DNA from: Thermoanaerobaculia bacterium
Lineage (GTDB): Bacteria; Acidobacteriota; Thermoanaerobaculia; UBA5066
Reading direction: 5' to 3'
DNA: 7,604 nt
NCBI GenBank assembly: GCA_023717585.1
Contig: JAMQPJ010000139.1
Coordinates: 1-7,604 of the forward strand
Positions 1-6,532 of this stretch are shown here, piece after piece. The position numbers were made by a program, and so were the translations under genes. How positions within the stretch are numbered: position 1 is the first letter of the stretch; every line of letters starts with the position of its first letter. The notes below the pieces were generated by a model. That model saw only the letters and a program-made list of their open reading frames with translations, ran no database searches and was not told the DNA's origin.

Positions 1-780
1 GTCACCGGCATCGTGACGGACGGCGGCTCGAAGCAGCCTCTCGCGGACGCGACGGTCGAGCTGGGCGGCGCCGCCGGCGCGGGCCCGTTCCAGCGCATGT
101 CCACGACCGACAGCAACGGGCTCTTCACGTTCACCGACATCGCCCCGCAGGCCTACACGCTCAACGTGCGCAAGCCCGACTACCAGTACGACAAACGCAA
201 CGTCACGGCCGCAGAAGACGGAAGCTCGGAGAACCTCACGATCGAGCTGACGCGCGGCGAGGGGATCGGCATCCAGGTGAAGGACGGCCTCTACGGCGTG
301 CCGCTGCGCGGCGTCCTCGCGCGCGTCTTCGACGGCGCCCGGACGGCGGTCTTCACGGGCACGCTCTCTCTCGACACGAACGGCGTGGGCGAGATCCCGT
401 CGCTCAAGCCCGGGCGCTATTCCCTGATCGTCGACGCGAGCGGCTACGCGCCCGCGGTTCTCGACGGCGTCTCCGTGCCCTCGCAAACGGTGCCCATCGC
501 GCTCACGCCGGGCGGCTCGATCGACATCACCGCGGGGCCGAAGACGCTCGCGACCGGCACCGCGCGCGCCACGCTGAAGACGGCCGCCGGAGTGCCCTAT
601 CCCTACACGGTCTTCAACATCGACGGGCGCATCGTGGTCTCCGCCGACGGGTCCGGCCAGCGAGGCTTCCGCCGCATCGAGAACGTCGCGCCGGGCAGCT
701 ACACGCTCGCGGTCGACGGCGGCGCCAGCAAGGCCTTCTCCATCACAGAGGGCGGTCTCACGCCGGTCGAGCTGCCGTAG
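1..780 (+). CDS. Carboxypeptidase-regulatory-like (CarboxypepD_reg) multidomain protein, 3' end only
   Basis: The frame is open from base 1, so the true start lies left of the window; the GTG at 13 sits inside the first domain and is not the start. The visible 259 residues read as three tandem beta-sandwich modules of the CarboxypepD_reg/SdrB-like kind. Module 1 (about 1-85) opens with V-T-G-I-V-T-D-G and contains G-L-F-T-F-T-D-I-A-P. Module 2 (about 86-180) has G-E-I-P-S-L-K-P-G-R-Y-S-L. Module 3 (about 185-259) has R-R-I-E-N-V-A-P-G-S-Y-T-L. The repeated 'G-x-[FY]-x-F-x-x-[LIV]-x-P-G-x-Y-x-L-x-V' signature is characteristic. In known proteins such modules are extracellular or periplasmic and serve as structural or binding domains, often beside peptidase or TonB-receptor domains. 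Nothing here shows a catalytic function, and the missing N-terminal part would decide the product. Confidence 0.8.
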   Translation, partial: VTGIVTDGGSKQPLADATVELGGAAGAGPFQRMSTTDSNGLFTFTDIAPQAYTLNVRKPDYQYDKRNVTAAEDGSSENLTIELTRGEGIGIQVKDGLYGVPLRGVLARVFDGARTAVFTGTLSLDTNGVGEIPSLKPGRYSLIVDASGYAPAVLDGVSVPSQTVPIALTPGGSIDITAGPKTLATGTARATLKTAAGVPYPYTVFNIDGRIVVSADGSGQRGFRRIENVAPGSYTLAVDGGASKAFSITEGGLTPVELP

Positions 781-855
781 GAAGACAAGAAGAGAAGGCT
801 TTAAGAAAGAGAAGGAATTGAAGATTTCTTAGAAGGTTCGGAATGCAGGGCCCGC

Positions 856-861
856 TAAGAT
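856..861 (+). promoter_or_regulatory. Candidate -10 box TAAGAT before the metallopeptidase gene
   Basis: TAAGAT ends 11 nt before the ATG at 873. No convincing -35 hexamer lies 16-18 nt upstream, although TTGAAG occurs further away at 818-823. The preceding 781-855 stretch is noticeably purine- and A-rich compared with the flanking genes. With no Shine-Dalgarno sequence before this ATG, a start site about 7 nt after the box would give a leader of only a few nucleotides. This is inferred from position and from recurrence at the other plus-strand genes. Confidence 0.4.
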
Positions 862-872
862 GTCGACCAGCC

Positions 873-2861
873 ATGCGATTCAGCAAAATTCTTCTCTTCG
901 CTCTCCTTGGACTCTCAATCTTCACGATGCGCGCCGAGACGCCCGAGCAGGCGCGCGGGAAAAAGCAGGCCGCCGCGCTCTGGCGCGCGGCCGACGGCGA
1001 CGCGGCGGCCTTCGTGGCGTTCGCGAAGGCGAACACCGCGTCCGACGCCGCGACGCGGGACGCCCTCTTCGCGCGCCTTTCGGCCGGCTACGTCTCGCTG
1101 AAGGGGCACATGGACGAGGCCGCCCGCGATCTCAGGATGCACGTGGACCTCGACAGCGGGCCGATCCTGCCTTTCGACGAGGCGCTCGCGGGCTACCAGC
1201 CGGGCGCTCACCTCACGGATGACCTCTTCGAGAACAAGCTCGCGTTCACGACGCTCCTCAACTTCCCCGTGTACACGCTCGAGGAGAAGCTGCGCCTCGG
1301 TACGTCCTGGACGCGGCGCCAGTGGGCCGAAGCGCGCCTCGCCGACCGTTTCGCGCGGCGCGTTCCCGCGAGCGTGAATCTCGCGATCGCGAAGGCCCAG
1401 TCCGGCTCGGAGCAGTACATCGCCTCGTACAACATCTGGATGCACCACCTCGTGGACGAGAAGGGCGCTCGCCTCTTCCCGGCGAAGATGCGCCTCCTCT
1501 CGCACTGGAACCTCCGCGACGAGATCAAGTCCGATTACGCCGACAAAGAGCGCGGGCCCGCGAAGCAGCGTGCGATCCGTCGGGTCATGGAACGAATCGT
1601 CGACCAGACGATTCCGCAGGCCGTCCTCGACAATCCCGGCGTCGACTGGAATCCGTTCACGAACGAGGTCAGAAAGGCGGGCGTCAAAGACTCGGACCTG
1701 CCCGAGAAGCCCGTCGCGACCGGCCCCGAACCCGACACGCGTTATGCGACCCTTCTCGCCGACTTTCGCGCCGTGAGGCAGGCCGATCCGTACTCGCCCA
1801 CGGCCCCGACGTTCATCGCGCGGAAGTTCGAGGAGGACCGCCAGCTCCCCGAAGCGCGCGTCAGGAAGATGCTCGAGGACGTCCTGTCGTCGCCTCTCGT
1901 GCCGAAAGTCGCGGCGCTCATCGAGAAGCGTCTCGGGCGGAAGCTCGTGCCCGTCGACGTCTGGTATCCCGGCTTCCGGCCCCAGCCCGAAAGGTCCGGC
2001 GCCGAGCTCGACGCTCTCGTGCGGGCGAAATACCCGACGCCCGAGGCCTTCGCGAAGGACATCCCGAACCTCCTCATGAAGCTGGGGTTCTCGAAGGAGA
2101 AGGCCGAGTACGTCGCCGCCCGCATGGAGGTACATCCCGCGCGCGGCTCCGGCCACGCGTCGGGCGCAGAGCTGAAGGGCCACAAGGCGTACCTGAGGAC
2201 GCGCGTCGAGAAGGACGGCATGAACTACAAGGGCTACAACATCGCCGTCCACGAGATGGGCCACAACGTCGAGCAGACGTTCTCCCTCTACGACGTCGAC
2301 GAGCCGCTGCTGAAGGGCGTGCCGAACACGGCTTTCACCGAGGCGCTCGCGTTTGTCTTCCAGGGGCACGACCTCGAGCTCCTCGGCCTCGCGAAGCCGT
2401 CGGAGAAGGCCCGTGCGGAGAAGACGCTCGACGCGTTCTGGGGCACGTACGAGATCGCGGGGGTCGGCCTCGTCGACATGGGCGTCTGGCACTTCATGTA
2501 CGAGCACCCCGACGCGACGCCCGCCCAGCTGAAGGCGGCGACGCTCGCGATCGCCCGCGACGTGTGGAACCGTTTCTACGCCCCCGTCCTCGGCGAGAAG
2601 GACGTCACGCTCCTCGCGGTGTACTCGCACATGATCAACGCGTTCCTGTATCTGCCCGATTACTCCATCGGCCACATGATCGCGTTCCAGGTCGAGCGGC
2701 AGATGGAGAAGGCCGGAGCCGTCGGCCCAGAGTTCGAGCGCATGGCGAGGCTCGGCAACATCGCGCCCGACCTCTGGATGAAAGCGGCCACGGGCGCGCC
2801 GGTGGGGCCCGAGGCGCTTCTCGCCGAGACGGAGAAAGCGCTTTCGACGGTGACGCGCTGA
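873..2861 (+). CDS. Exported gluzincin-type zinc metallopeptidase (HExxH...E), family not assigned
   Basis: A 662-residue protein. The start at 873 is preferred over the upstream in-frame ATG at 843 because it begins directly with a signal peptide (M-R-F-S-K, then a hydrophobic core to about residue 17, likely cleavage near M-R-A/E-T) and follows a -10-like box. The zinc site is H460-E461-M-G-H464 (V-H-E-M-G-H-N-V-E-Q). A third ligand is probably E490 in F-T-E-A-L-A-F, 26 residues after the second His, the spacing seen in M3-like gluzincins. Near the C terminus, D-Y597-S-I-G600-H601-M-I-A-F-Q recalls the Tyr/His substrate-binding segment of the M2/M3/M32 group. This should be a periplasmic or secreted peptidase acting on peptides or proteins; the substrate is not visible. 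Residues about 25-400 are mostly helical with no motif I recognise. The exact MEROPS family is uncertain. Confidence 0.85.
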   Translation: MRFSKILLFALLGLSIFTMRAETPEQARGKKQAAALWRAADGDAAAFVAFAKANTASDAATRDALFARLSAGYVSLKGHMDEAARDLRMHVDLDSGPILPFDEALAGYQPGAHLTDDLFENKLAFTTLLNFPVYTLEEKLRLGTSWTRRQWAEARLADRFARRVPASVNLAIAKAQSGSEQYIASYNIWMHHLVDEKGARLFPAKMRLLSHWNLRDEIKSDYADKERGPAKQRAIRRVMERIVDQTIPQAVLDNPGVDWNPFTNEVRKAGVKDSDLPEKPVATGPEPDTRYATLLADFRAVRQADPYSPTAPTFIARKFEEDRQLPEARVRKMLEDVLSSPLVPKVAALIEKRLGRKLVPVDVWYPGFRPQPERSGAELDALVRAKYPTPEAFAKDIPNLLMKLGFSKEKAEYVAARMEVHPARGSGHASGAELKGHKAYLRTRVEKDGMNYKGYNIAVHEMGHNVEQTFSLYDVDEPLLKGVPNTAFTEALAFVFQGHDLELLGLAKPSEKARAEKTLDAFWGTYEIAGVGLVDMGVWHFMYEHPDATPAQLKAATLAIARDVWNRFYAPVLGEKDVTLLAVYSHMINAFLYLPDYSIGHMIAFQVERQMEKAGAVGPEFERMARLGNIAPDLWMKAATGAPVGPEALLAETEKALSTVTR

Positions 2862-2886
2862 GGGAAACCCGGGGCTCGTCCCGCCG

Positions 2887-2892
2887 TATAGT
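2887..2892 (+). promoter_or_regulatory. Candidate -10 box TATAGT before the selenoprotein-like gene
   Basis: TATAGT lies in the 37-bp gap after the peptidase stop and ends only 6 nt before the ATG at 2899. If it is used, transcription would begin at or within a base or two of the start codon, giving a leaderless mRNA. There is no Shine-Dalgarno sequence between it and the ATG and no recognisable -35 element. The inference is strengthened by similar hexamers before the other plus-strand genes. Confidence 0.45.
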
Positions 2893-2898
2893 GCCGGC

Positions 2899-4233
2899 AT
2901 GAGAGTGACTTCTTCGCTGCTTCTTGCGGGTCTTCTTTCAGCTTCCTCTCCCGCCTTCGCGGCGAGAGAGGCGACGAAAGAAGTCCTCCCGTTCATCGCG
3001 GACGACTACCCGAAGGCCCTCGCGGCCGCGCGTGCCGGAAAGAAACCGATCTTCCTGGAGACCTGGGCGCCCTGGTGACACACGTGCCGCTCCATGAGGG
3101 CCTTCGTCTTCACGGACAAGGCGCTCGGGCGGCAGGCCGGACGGTTCGTCTGGCTCTCCATCAACACCGAGAAGCGCGAGAACGCCGCGGTCCTCGCGAA
3201 ATATCCGCTTCAGGCCTGGCCCACCCTCTTCGTCATCGATCCCGTGGCCGAGAAGGTCGTTCTCAAGTACGTCGGCGGCGCCACCGTCACTCAGCTCAAG
3301 AGGATCCTGGACGACGGCGCCCGGGCGGCGGGCCATGGCCGTGACAGCCGCAAGCCCGACGAATGGCTCGCGAAGGCGGACGCCTTCTATTCGGCCGGCC
3401 AGAACAAGGAAGCGGCCGAGGCCTACCGAACCGCGCTGAAGGGCATGGCGAAGTCCTCGCCGTCGTACCCGCGCGCCGTCGAGTCGCTTCTCTTCGCGCT
3501 CTCCTCGAGCGGCCAGCACGAGGCGTGCGTGACGGTCGCGCGCGAGGCGTTCCCGCATCTCCGCGCGTCACCCTCGGCCGCGAACGTCGCGGGCTCGGGC
3601 CTCGACTGCGCGCTGGCGCTGGACAAGACTCTCCCGTCGAAGCCCACGCTCGTCGCGGAGCTCGCGGGCAACGCGAAAGAGGTCCTCCGCGGGCCGCGCA
3701 CGGGTCTCGCCGTCGACGACGTCTCGGGCCTCTACCAGGCGTTCGCGGAAGAGCGGGGCTCGGCTGACGACGCCGCCGGCAAGACGAAGGTCCTCGAGGA
3801 ATGGGCCGCGTACCTCGAGGCCGAGGCCGCGAAGGGAAAGACCCCCGAAGCCCGCGCGGCGTTCGACGCGCATCGCATCACGGCTTATCTCGAGCTCGGC
3901 CAGCCCGAGCGCGGGATACCGATGCTCGAGGCCTCGGAGCGGGATTTCCCCGACGACTACAACCCGCCGGCCCGCCTCGCGCTCGCCTACCGCGGAATGA
4001 AGAAGTACGACGAGGCCCTCGCGGCCTCCGACCGCGCGCTCCTTCGCGCCTACGGCCCGCGGAAGCTCGTCATCCTGAACGCCCGCGCCGACATCTACGA
4101 CCGGAAGGGAGACGCGCCGGCCGCGAGGAAGACGCGCGAGGACGCGCTGGCCTGGGCCGAATCGCTGCCGAAAGAGCAGGTGTCCGAGCGCCAGATCGCG
4201 GCGCTGAAAAAGCGGCTCGAAACGCCCAAGTAG
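2899..4233 (+). CDS. Candidate selenoprotein: exported thioredoxin-fold (UxxC) protein with C-terminal TPR region
   Basis: The frame reads from ATG 2899 through an in-frame TGA (3076-3078, residue 60) to TAG at 4231-4233, giving 444 residues if TGA is read as selenocysteine. Residues 1-22 form a signal peptide (Leu-rich core, A-F-A/A cleavage). The thioredoxin-like domain spans about 28-140: strand I-F-L-E-T, then W-A-P-W-U60-H-T-C63-R-S-M, helix with F-V-F-T-D, and A-W-P108-T with the conserved cis-Pro. The pattern resembles Thioredoxin_7 or the DsbD C-terminal domain. Helical TPR-like repeats follow (about 155-183, 190-220, 354-420). U60 takes the place of the attacking Cys of WCxxC, so a periplasmic thiol-disulfide or peroxide-type redox role is likely; the partner is unknown. 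A hairpin lies just downstream of the TGA. ATG 3094 would remove the signal and active site, so it is unlikely as the start. Alternatives are a recent nonsense mutation or a single-base error (TGC to TGA). Confidence 0.8.
3076..3078 (+). other. In-frame TGA, probable selenocysteine codon
   Basis: This TGA is codon 60 of the frame starting at 2899 and the only stop before 4231. It stands at the N-terminal Cys position of a thioredoxin C-x-x-C motif and is followed by H-T-C. Known bacterial thioredoxin-fold selenoproteins carry selenocysteine at this position (UxxC). Both flanks keep coding character and family features, which a decayed gene would be expected to lose over time. Insertion would need the host to have SelA, SelB, SelC and SelD; none is in the window. 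Confidence 0.75.
3095..3127 (+). promoter_or_regulatory. Candidate bacterial SECIS hairpin
   Basis: Hand-folded stem: 3096-3098 pairs with 3124-3126, G3099/G3123 is a mismatch, 3100-3104 (GCCTT) pairs with 3118-3122 (AAGGC), C3105 bulges, and 3106-3108 (GTC) pairs with 3115-3117 (GAC), around the loop TTCACG (3109-3114). That is 11 pairs. The loop starts 30 nt after the TGA, inside the 16-37 nt range reported for bacterial SECIS elements. However, this loop lacks the G usually found in its first two positions. A competing fold pairs 3095-3099 with 3108-3112 (loop GCCTTCGT, first base G, 21 nt from the TGA) over a lower stem 3084-3089/3113-3117, and fits that rule better. Which fold forms is undecided. 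Confidence 0.5.
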
Positions 4234-4236
4234 AAT
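4231..4236 (+). promoter_or_regulatory. Candidate -10 box TAGAAT before the beta-barrel gene
   Basis: TAGAAT ends 10 nt before the ATG at 4247. Its first three bases are the TAG stop of the preceding gene, so part of the match is forced by that codon. The sequence between it and the ATG contains CCTCC, the wrong orientation for a Shine-Dalgarno site. The 13-bp intergenic gap also permits simple read-through from upstream. Confidence 0.35.
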
Positions 4237-4246
4237 CCTCCGGATC

Positions 4247-5584
4247 ATGCGGCGCTTCTTCATCGCGACGATCCTCTGCGCGGCGACGGCCTCCACGGAA
4301 CACAGAGCCTCCGCGCAGGATTCCATTCTCGGCGCGGACGCCCTCGCCACGGACTCGGGCCGCTTCCGGCTGAAGGTCGAGATGAAGGTGAACGCGCGCA
4401 ACTCTAGCCCGGTCGAGTTTCCCGTCGCGAACACGGGCGCGCCGTTCCCGGTCGTCATGCAGACCGTTTCGGCGCACACCTCGGCGGAGATCTCGAACAT
4501 CGCGCTCACCGCCGAGGGCGACCTCACGTCCGACATCCTCGCCCGGGTCGTCGTGCACGCCCTCGACCTCTACAACCGCAATCCCACCTCGAGCGCCGAC
4601 CGCGTCGACCTCCGCGAGGCGTTCGTGCGCCTCGGAAAGAAGTGGGAATCGCTGAAGGAGATGCCGGGCACGACGGCCTACCTGGAGCTCGGCAAGGCCC
4701 CGCGCTTCTCGAAGCAGATCGCGCGAAAGCTCGAGAGCTACGGCCTCTGGGGCACGGCCGTCGGCCGCTTCGAGGAGACGGGCGCCGAGGCGGGGGGCTC
4801 GTTTGGGCCGCACCTCTACTGGCGCGCGAGCGCCACGGGCGGAACGCCGCTGTTCTTCCGCGACGTGAACGCCCTCGCGGGCGACAACGGCACGCCGGAG
4901 CGCACGGTCGGTTCCACGGCGCCCGTCGTCTACGGCTCGGGCTTCCCGATCCTCTACGACACGATGGCGACCGACACGGGCCTCTCGGGCCGCTTCCAGC
5001 TCGGCGGCGGCGCGGGCCTGCGCTTCAACTGGGGAGAGAACCGCCGCGACGGCATCGACCTTCTCGGCTGGTACTTCCGGCGCGACCTGGCCGACCGCGT
5101 GTCGCTCCACGGGACCTTCTATTCGGGCGACATCAGGCTCCTGCAGGGCTTCCTCGTCGCGCTGCCCGTCAACGGCAGGGAAAAGCGCGAATACGGCGTC
5201 AATCTCGAGGCGCGCTTCGGGCCCGTGCATCTCTTCGCGCAGGGCGTCAAGCAGTCGATCGCGGGCCTCGAGCGCGAGGGTTACGAGGCCGAGCTCTCGG
5301 CCCGCATTCCGCTGCCGGGCCTCTTCGCCTCGGGAGACCAGTCCGTCGTCAACTGGATCGAGCCCGCCGTGCGCGTCTCGTACATCGACAACCTGTTCGA
5401 CGCGCCGGCCGGATTCGTCGCGCCGTCCGTCGGGTGGGACTGGCGCAAGTACGACTTCGGGTTCCGTCTCGGAATCGTGCGCGGTCTCGATCTCACCGTC
5501 GAGTATTCGCGCAACGAGGCCACGTCGAAGAAGGGCGTCCTCAACCCGGACGAGGGCCTCCTCACGCTCCGCGCGGCGTTCTAG
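4247..5584 (+). CDS. Outer-membrane beta-barrel (porin-like) protein, function unknown
   Basis: A 445-residue protein. Residues 1-23 form a signal peptide (M-R-R-F-F-I-A-T-I-L core, probable cleavage A-S-A/Q-D). The mature part alternates short amphipathic strands with Gly/Asn/Asp turns, for example L-K-V-E-M-K-V-N, A-E-I-S-N-I-A-L-T-A-E-G, G-A-G-L-R-F-N-W-G and Y-G-V-N-L-E-A-R-F. It ends L-T-L-R-A-A-F, with the terminal Phe and alternating hydrophobics of the BAM recognition signal. F-V-R-L-G-K-K-W and A-Y-L-E-L-G-K-A-P-R-F recall porins that describe a surface of aligned strands around a central channel, but I cannot name a family or substrate. The start fits the signal peptide and follows the previous stop by 13 nt, so it may be partly co-transcribed with the redox protein. 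Its stop shares CTAG with the converging minus-strand gene. Confidence 0.75.
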   Translation: MRRFFIATILCAATASTEHRASAQDSILGADALATDSGRFRLKVEMKVNARNSSPVEFPVANTGAPFPVVMQTVSAHTSAEISNIALTAEGDLTSDILARVVVHALDLYNRNPTSSADRVDLREAFVRLGKKWESLKEMPGTTAYLELGKAPRFSKQIARKLESYGLWGTAVGRFEETGAEAGGSFGPHLYWRASATGGTPLFFRDVNALAGDNGTPERTVGSTAPVVYGSGFPILYDTMATDTGLSGRFQLGGGAGLRFNWGENRRDGIDLLGWYFRRDLADRVSLHGTFYSGDIRLLQGFLVALPVNGREKREYGVNLEARFGPVHLFAQGVKQSIAGLEREGYEAELSARIPLPGLFASGDQSVVNWIEPAVRVSYIDNLFDAPAGFVAPSVGWDWRKYDFGFRLGIVRGLDLTVEYSRNEATSKKGVLNPDEGLLTLRAAF

Positions 5585-6168
5585 ATTCCGCCGAGGAAGG
5601 CCTTCGCGACGAGAGCGATGCCGATCAGCCCCACGCCCATGGATCCGAACCATACGAGCTTGTTGCGCGTCAGCGCGGCGATGGCGCCGAGCGCGATCGA
5701 AACCTGGAAGAGCGCGACCGCGTTCGCGAAGCCGTGGTGCTCGTGCAGGAGGTGGTCCGCCTCTTTCGACTTCTCGTCGCGGGCGTGCTCCAACTCCTTT
5801 GCCTTTTTGCTGATCTCGATCTGGTCGTCCTTGTAGCGCTTCTGCTCATTGGCGTACGTCGCGGGGGGTTCCTTGCCGATCGCGAGCCAGGACGCGATCG
5901 AGGCCTCCTGTACGGCCGCCTTCAGGCCCTTCGCCTGATAGTACGTCCATTGGTCGGACGCCTCCGCCTGCAGGCGCGTCGACTCGGTCTTCAGGAGGAG
6001 GGCCTCGTTCACGGTGGCGCCTGCGCGCAGCGACGCGATGGCCGCGCAGGCGGCGAGAAGCGCCGTCGTGAGCGCGATCCTCTTCAGGAACGCGCCGCCG
6101 TCGTGCTCGAGCTCCTCCTGGATCGCCTCGTGCAGCTTGTCGGTGTCGACTTCCGGGCCTTCCGGCAT
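5581..6168 (-). CDS. DUF4337 family membrane protein
   Basis: A 195-residue protein. The stretch A-S-D-Q-W-T-Y-Y-Q-A-K-G-L-K (about 70-83) is the hallmark I associate with DUF4337 proteins, whose function is unknown. Visible organisation: an acidic soluble N terminus (1-26), membrane segment 1 (about 31-48), a charged and probably coiled-coil region (about 100-140, rich in K, E and D), and two C-terminal membrane segments (about 147-166 and 170-192). The start is set by CAAGGAG (6175-6181), 6 nt before the ATG. It is the last gene of a minus-strand operon, 25 nt after the stop of the upstream small membrane protein gene. Its stop overlaps the convergent barrel gene by 4 bp. Confidence 0.85.
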   Translation of the reverse strand: MPEGPEVDTDKLHEAIQEELEHDGGAFLKRIALTTALLAACAAIASLRAGATVNEALLLKTESTRLQAEASDQWTYYQAKGLKAAVQEASIASWLAIGKEPPATYANEQKRYKDDQIEISKKAKELEHARDEKSKEADHLLHEHHGFANAVALFQVSIALGAIAALTRNKLVWFGSMGVGLIGIALVAKAFLGGI

Positions 6169-6174
6169 GGTGTG

Positions 6175-6181
6175 CTCCTTG
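6175..6181 (-). promoter_or_regulatory. Shine-Dalgarno CAAGGAG for the DUF4337 gene
   Basis: CAAGGAG on the minus strand ends 6 nt before the ATG at 6168. The same heptamer and spacing recur at the other two genes of this operon. Confidence 0.85.
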
Positions 6182-6193
6182 TCGGGAGCGACA

Positions 6194-6484
6194 CTATCCG
6201 ATCCGGGCGGGCGCGGGCTCCGGGGCCGGCTTCGGCGCGGGCACGATCTTCCGGTATCCGGCGTGAAGGAACAGCGCGATGCCGGCGAAGGGGAGGAACA
6301 TCACGAGGGTCGCGCCGATGATGGGCGCCCCGAGCAGCATGAGGAGCACCGGGATCTTCAGATGAAGGTCCCGGGAGGTGCCGGGCAGTACGCCGTGCTT
6401 CCCGCTCACCGTCACGAGGTCCCAGCTCGTCTGGTTGAAATAGAACCCGCCCTTGACCTTGCTGCCGCCTTCGAACCGTTTCAT
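6194..6484 (-). CDS. Small membrane protein of unknown function, copy 2 of a tandem paralogous pair
   Basis: A 96-residue protein I do not recognise. The N-terminal half (about 11-40) holds G-G-F-Y-F-N-Q-T-S-W-D-L-V-T-V-S-G-K and a G-V-L-P turn. A long hydrophobic stretch (about 43-76) contains G-A-T-L-V-M-F-L-P-F-A-G-I-A-L-F, with room for one long or two short membrane helices with a central Pro. The tail (81-96) is a Pro/Ala-rich P-A-P-K-P-A-P-E-P-A-P series. It is clearly homologous to the protein encoded at 6533-6838, with aligned W-D-L-V-T-V, K-I-P and G-A-T-L-V-x-F-L-P-F blocks. The start is supported by CAAGGAG (6491-6497) at 6 nt. It is the middle gene of the operon. Confidence 0.8.
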   Translation of the reverse strand: MKRFEGGSKVKGGFYFNQTSWDLVTVSGKHGVLPGTSRDLHLKIPVLLMLLGAPIIGATLVMFLPFAGIALFLHAGYRKIVPAPKPAPEPAPARIG

Positions 6485-6490
6485 GACGTT

Positions 6491-6497
6491 CTCCTTG
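6491..6497 (-). promoter_or_regulatory. Shine-Dalgarno CAAGGAG for the second small membrane protein gene
   Basis: CAAGGAG on the minus strand lies 6 nt before the ATG at 6484. It is preceded in the 48-bp intergenic gap by an A-rich run (seven A in a row on the minus strand), which may help ribosome access. Confidence 0.85.
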
Positions 6498-6532
6498 CTC
6501 TTTTTTTCTTTCTGGCCTGATGTCGAGGATGT

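Noticed and set aside
843..872. Upstream in-frame ATG (843) as start of the metallopeptidase
   Set aside because: It would place ten polar or charged residues with two Arg before the signal peptide and overlap the -10-like box; ATG 873 starts the signal peptide directly.
2868..2886. Small GC hairpin (CGGG...CCCG) after the peptidase stop as a terminator
   Set aside because: The stem is only four pairs with no following T run, and it runs into the TATAGT box of the next gene.
915..2996. A 693-codon open frame on the minus strand opposite the metallopeptidase
   Set aside because: It is rich in Arg, Gly, Glu and Val in the pattern of a GC-rich shadow frame, shows no domain, and lies opposite a gene with clear zinc-site motifs and a signal peptide.
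2899..3078. The TGA as a pseudogene or nonsense mutation
   Set aside because: Not fully excluded, but the stop falls exactly on the redox Cys codon, no other disruption occurs in 444 codons, and a hairpin follows; chance placement there is unlikely.
3094..4233. ATG at 3094 as the start of the thioredoxin/TPR gene
   Set aside because: It begins inside the thioredoxin fold, losing the first strand, the redox motif and the signal peptide, all of which are coded in the same frame just upstream.
4070..5653. A 527-codon open frame on the minus strand opposite the beta-barrel gene
   Set aside because: It is low-complexity R/E/A/V-rich translation with no motif; the plus-strand frame has a signal peptide, strand pattern and C-terminal Phe.
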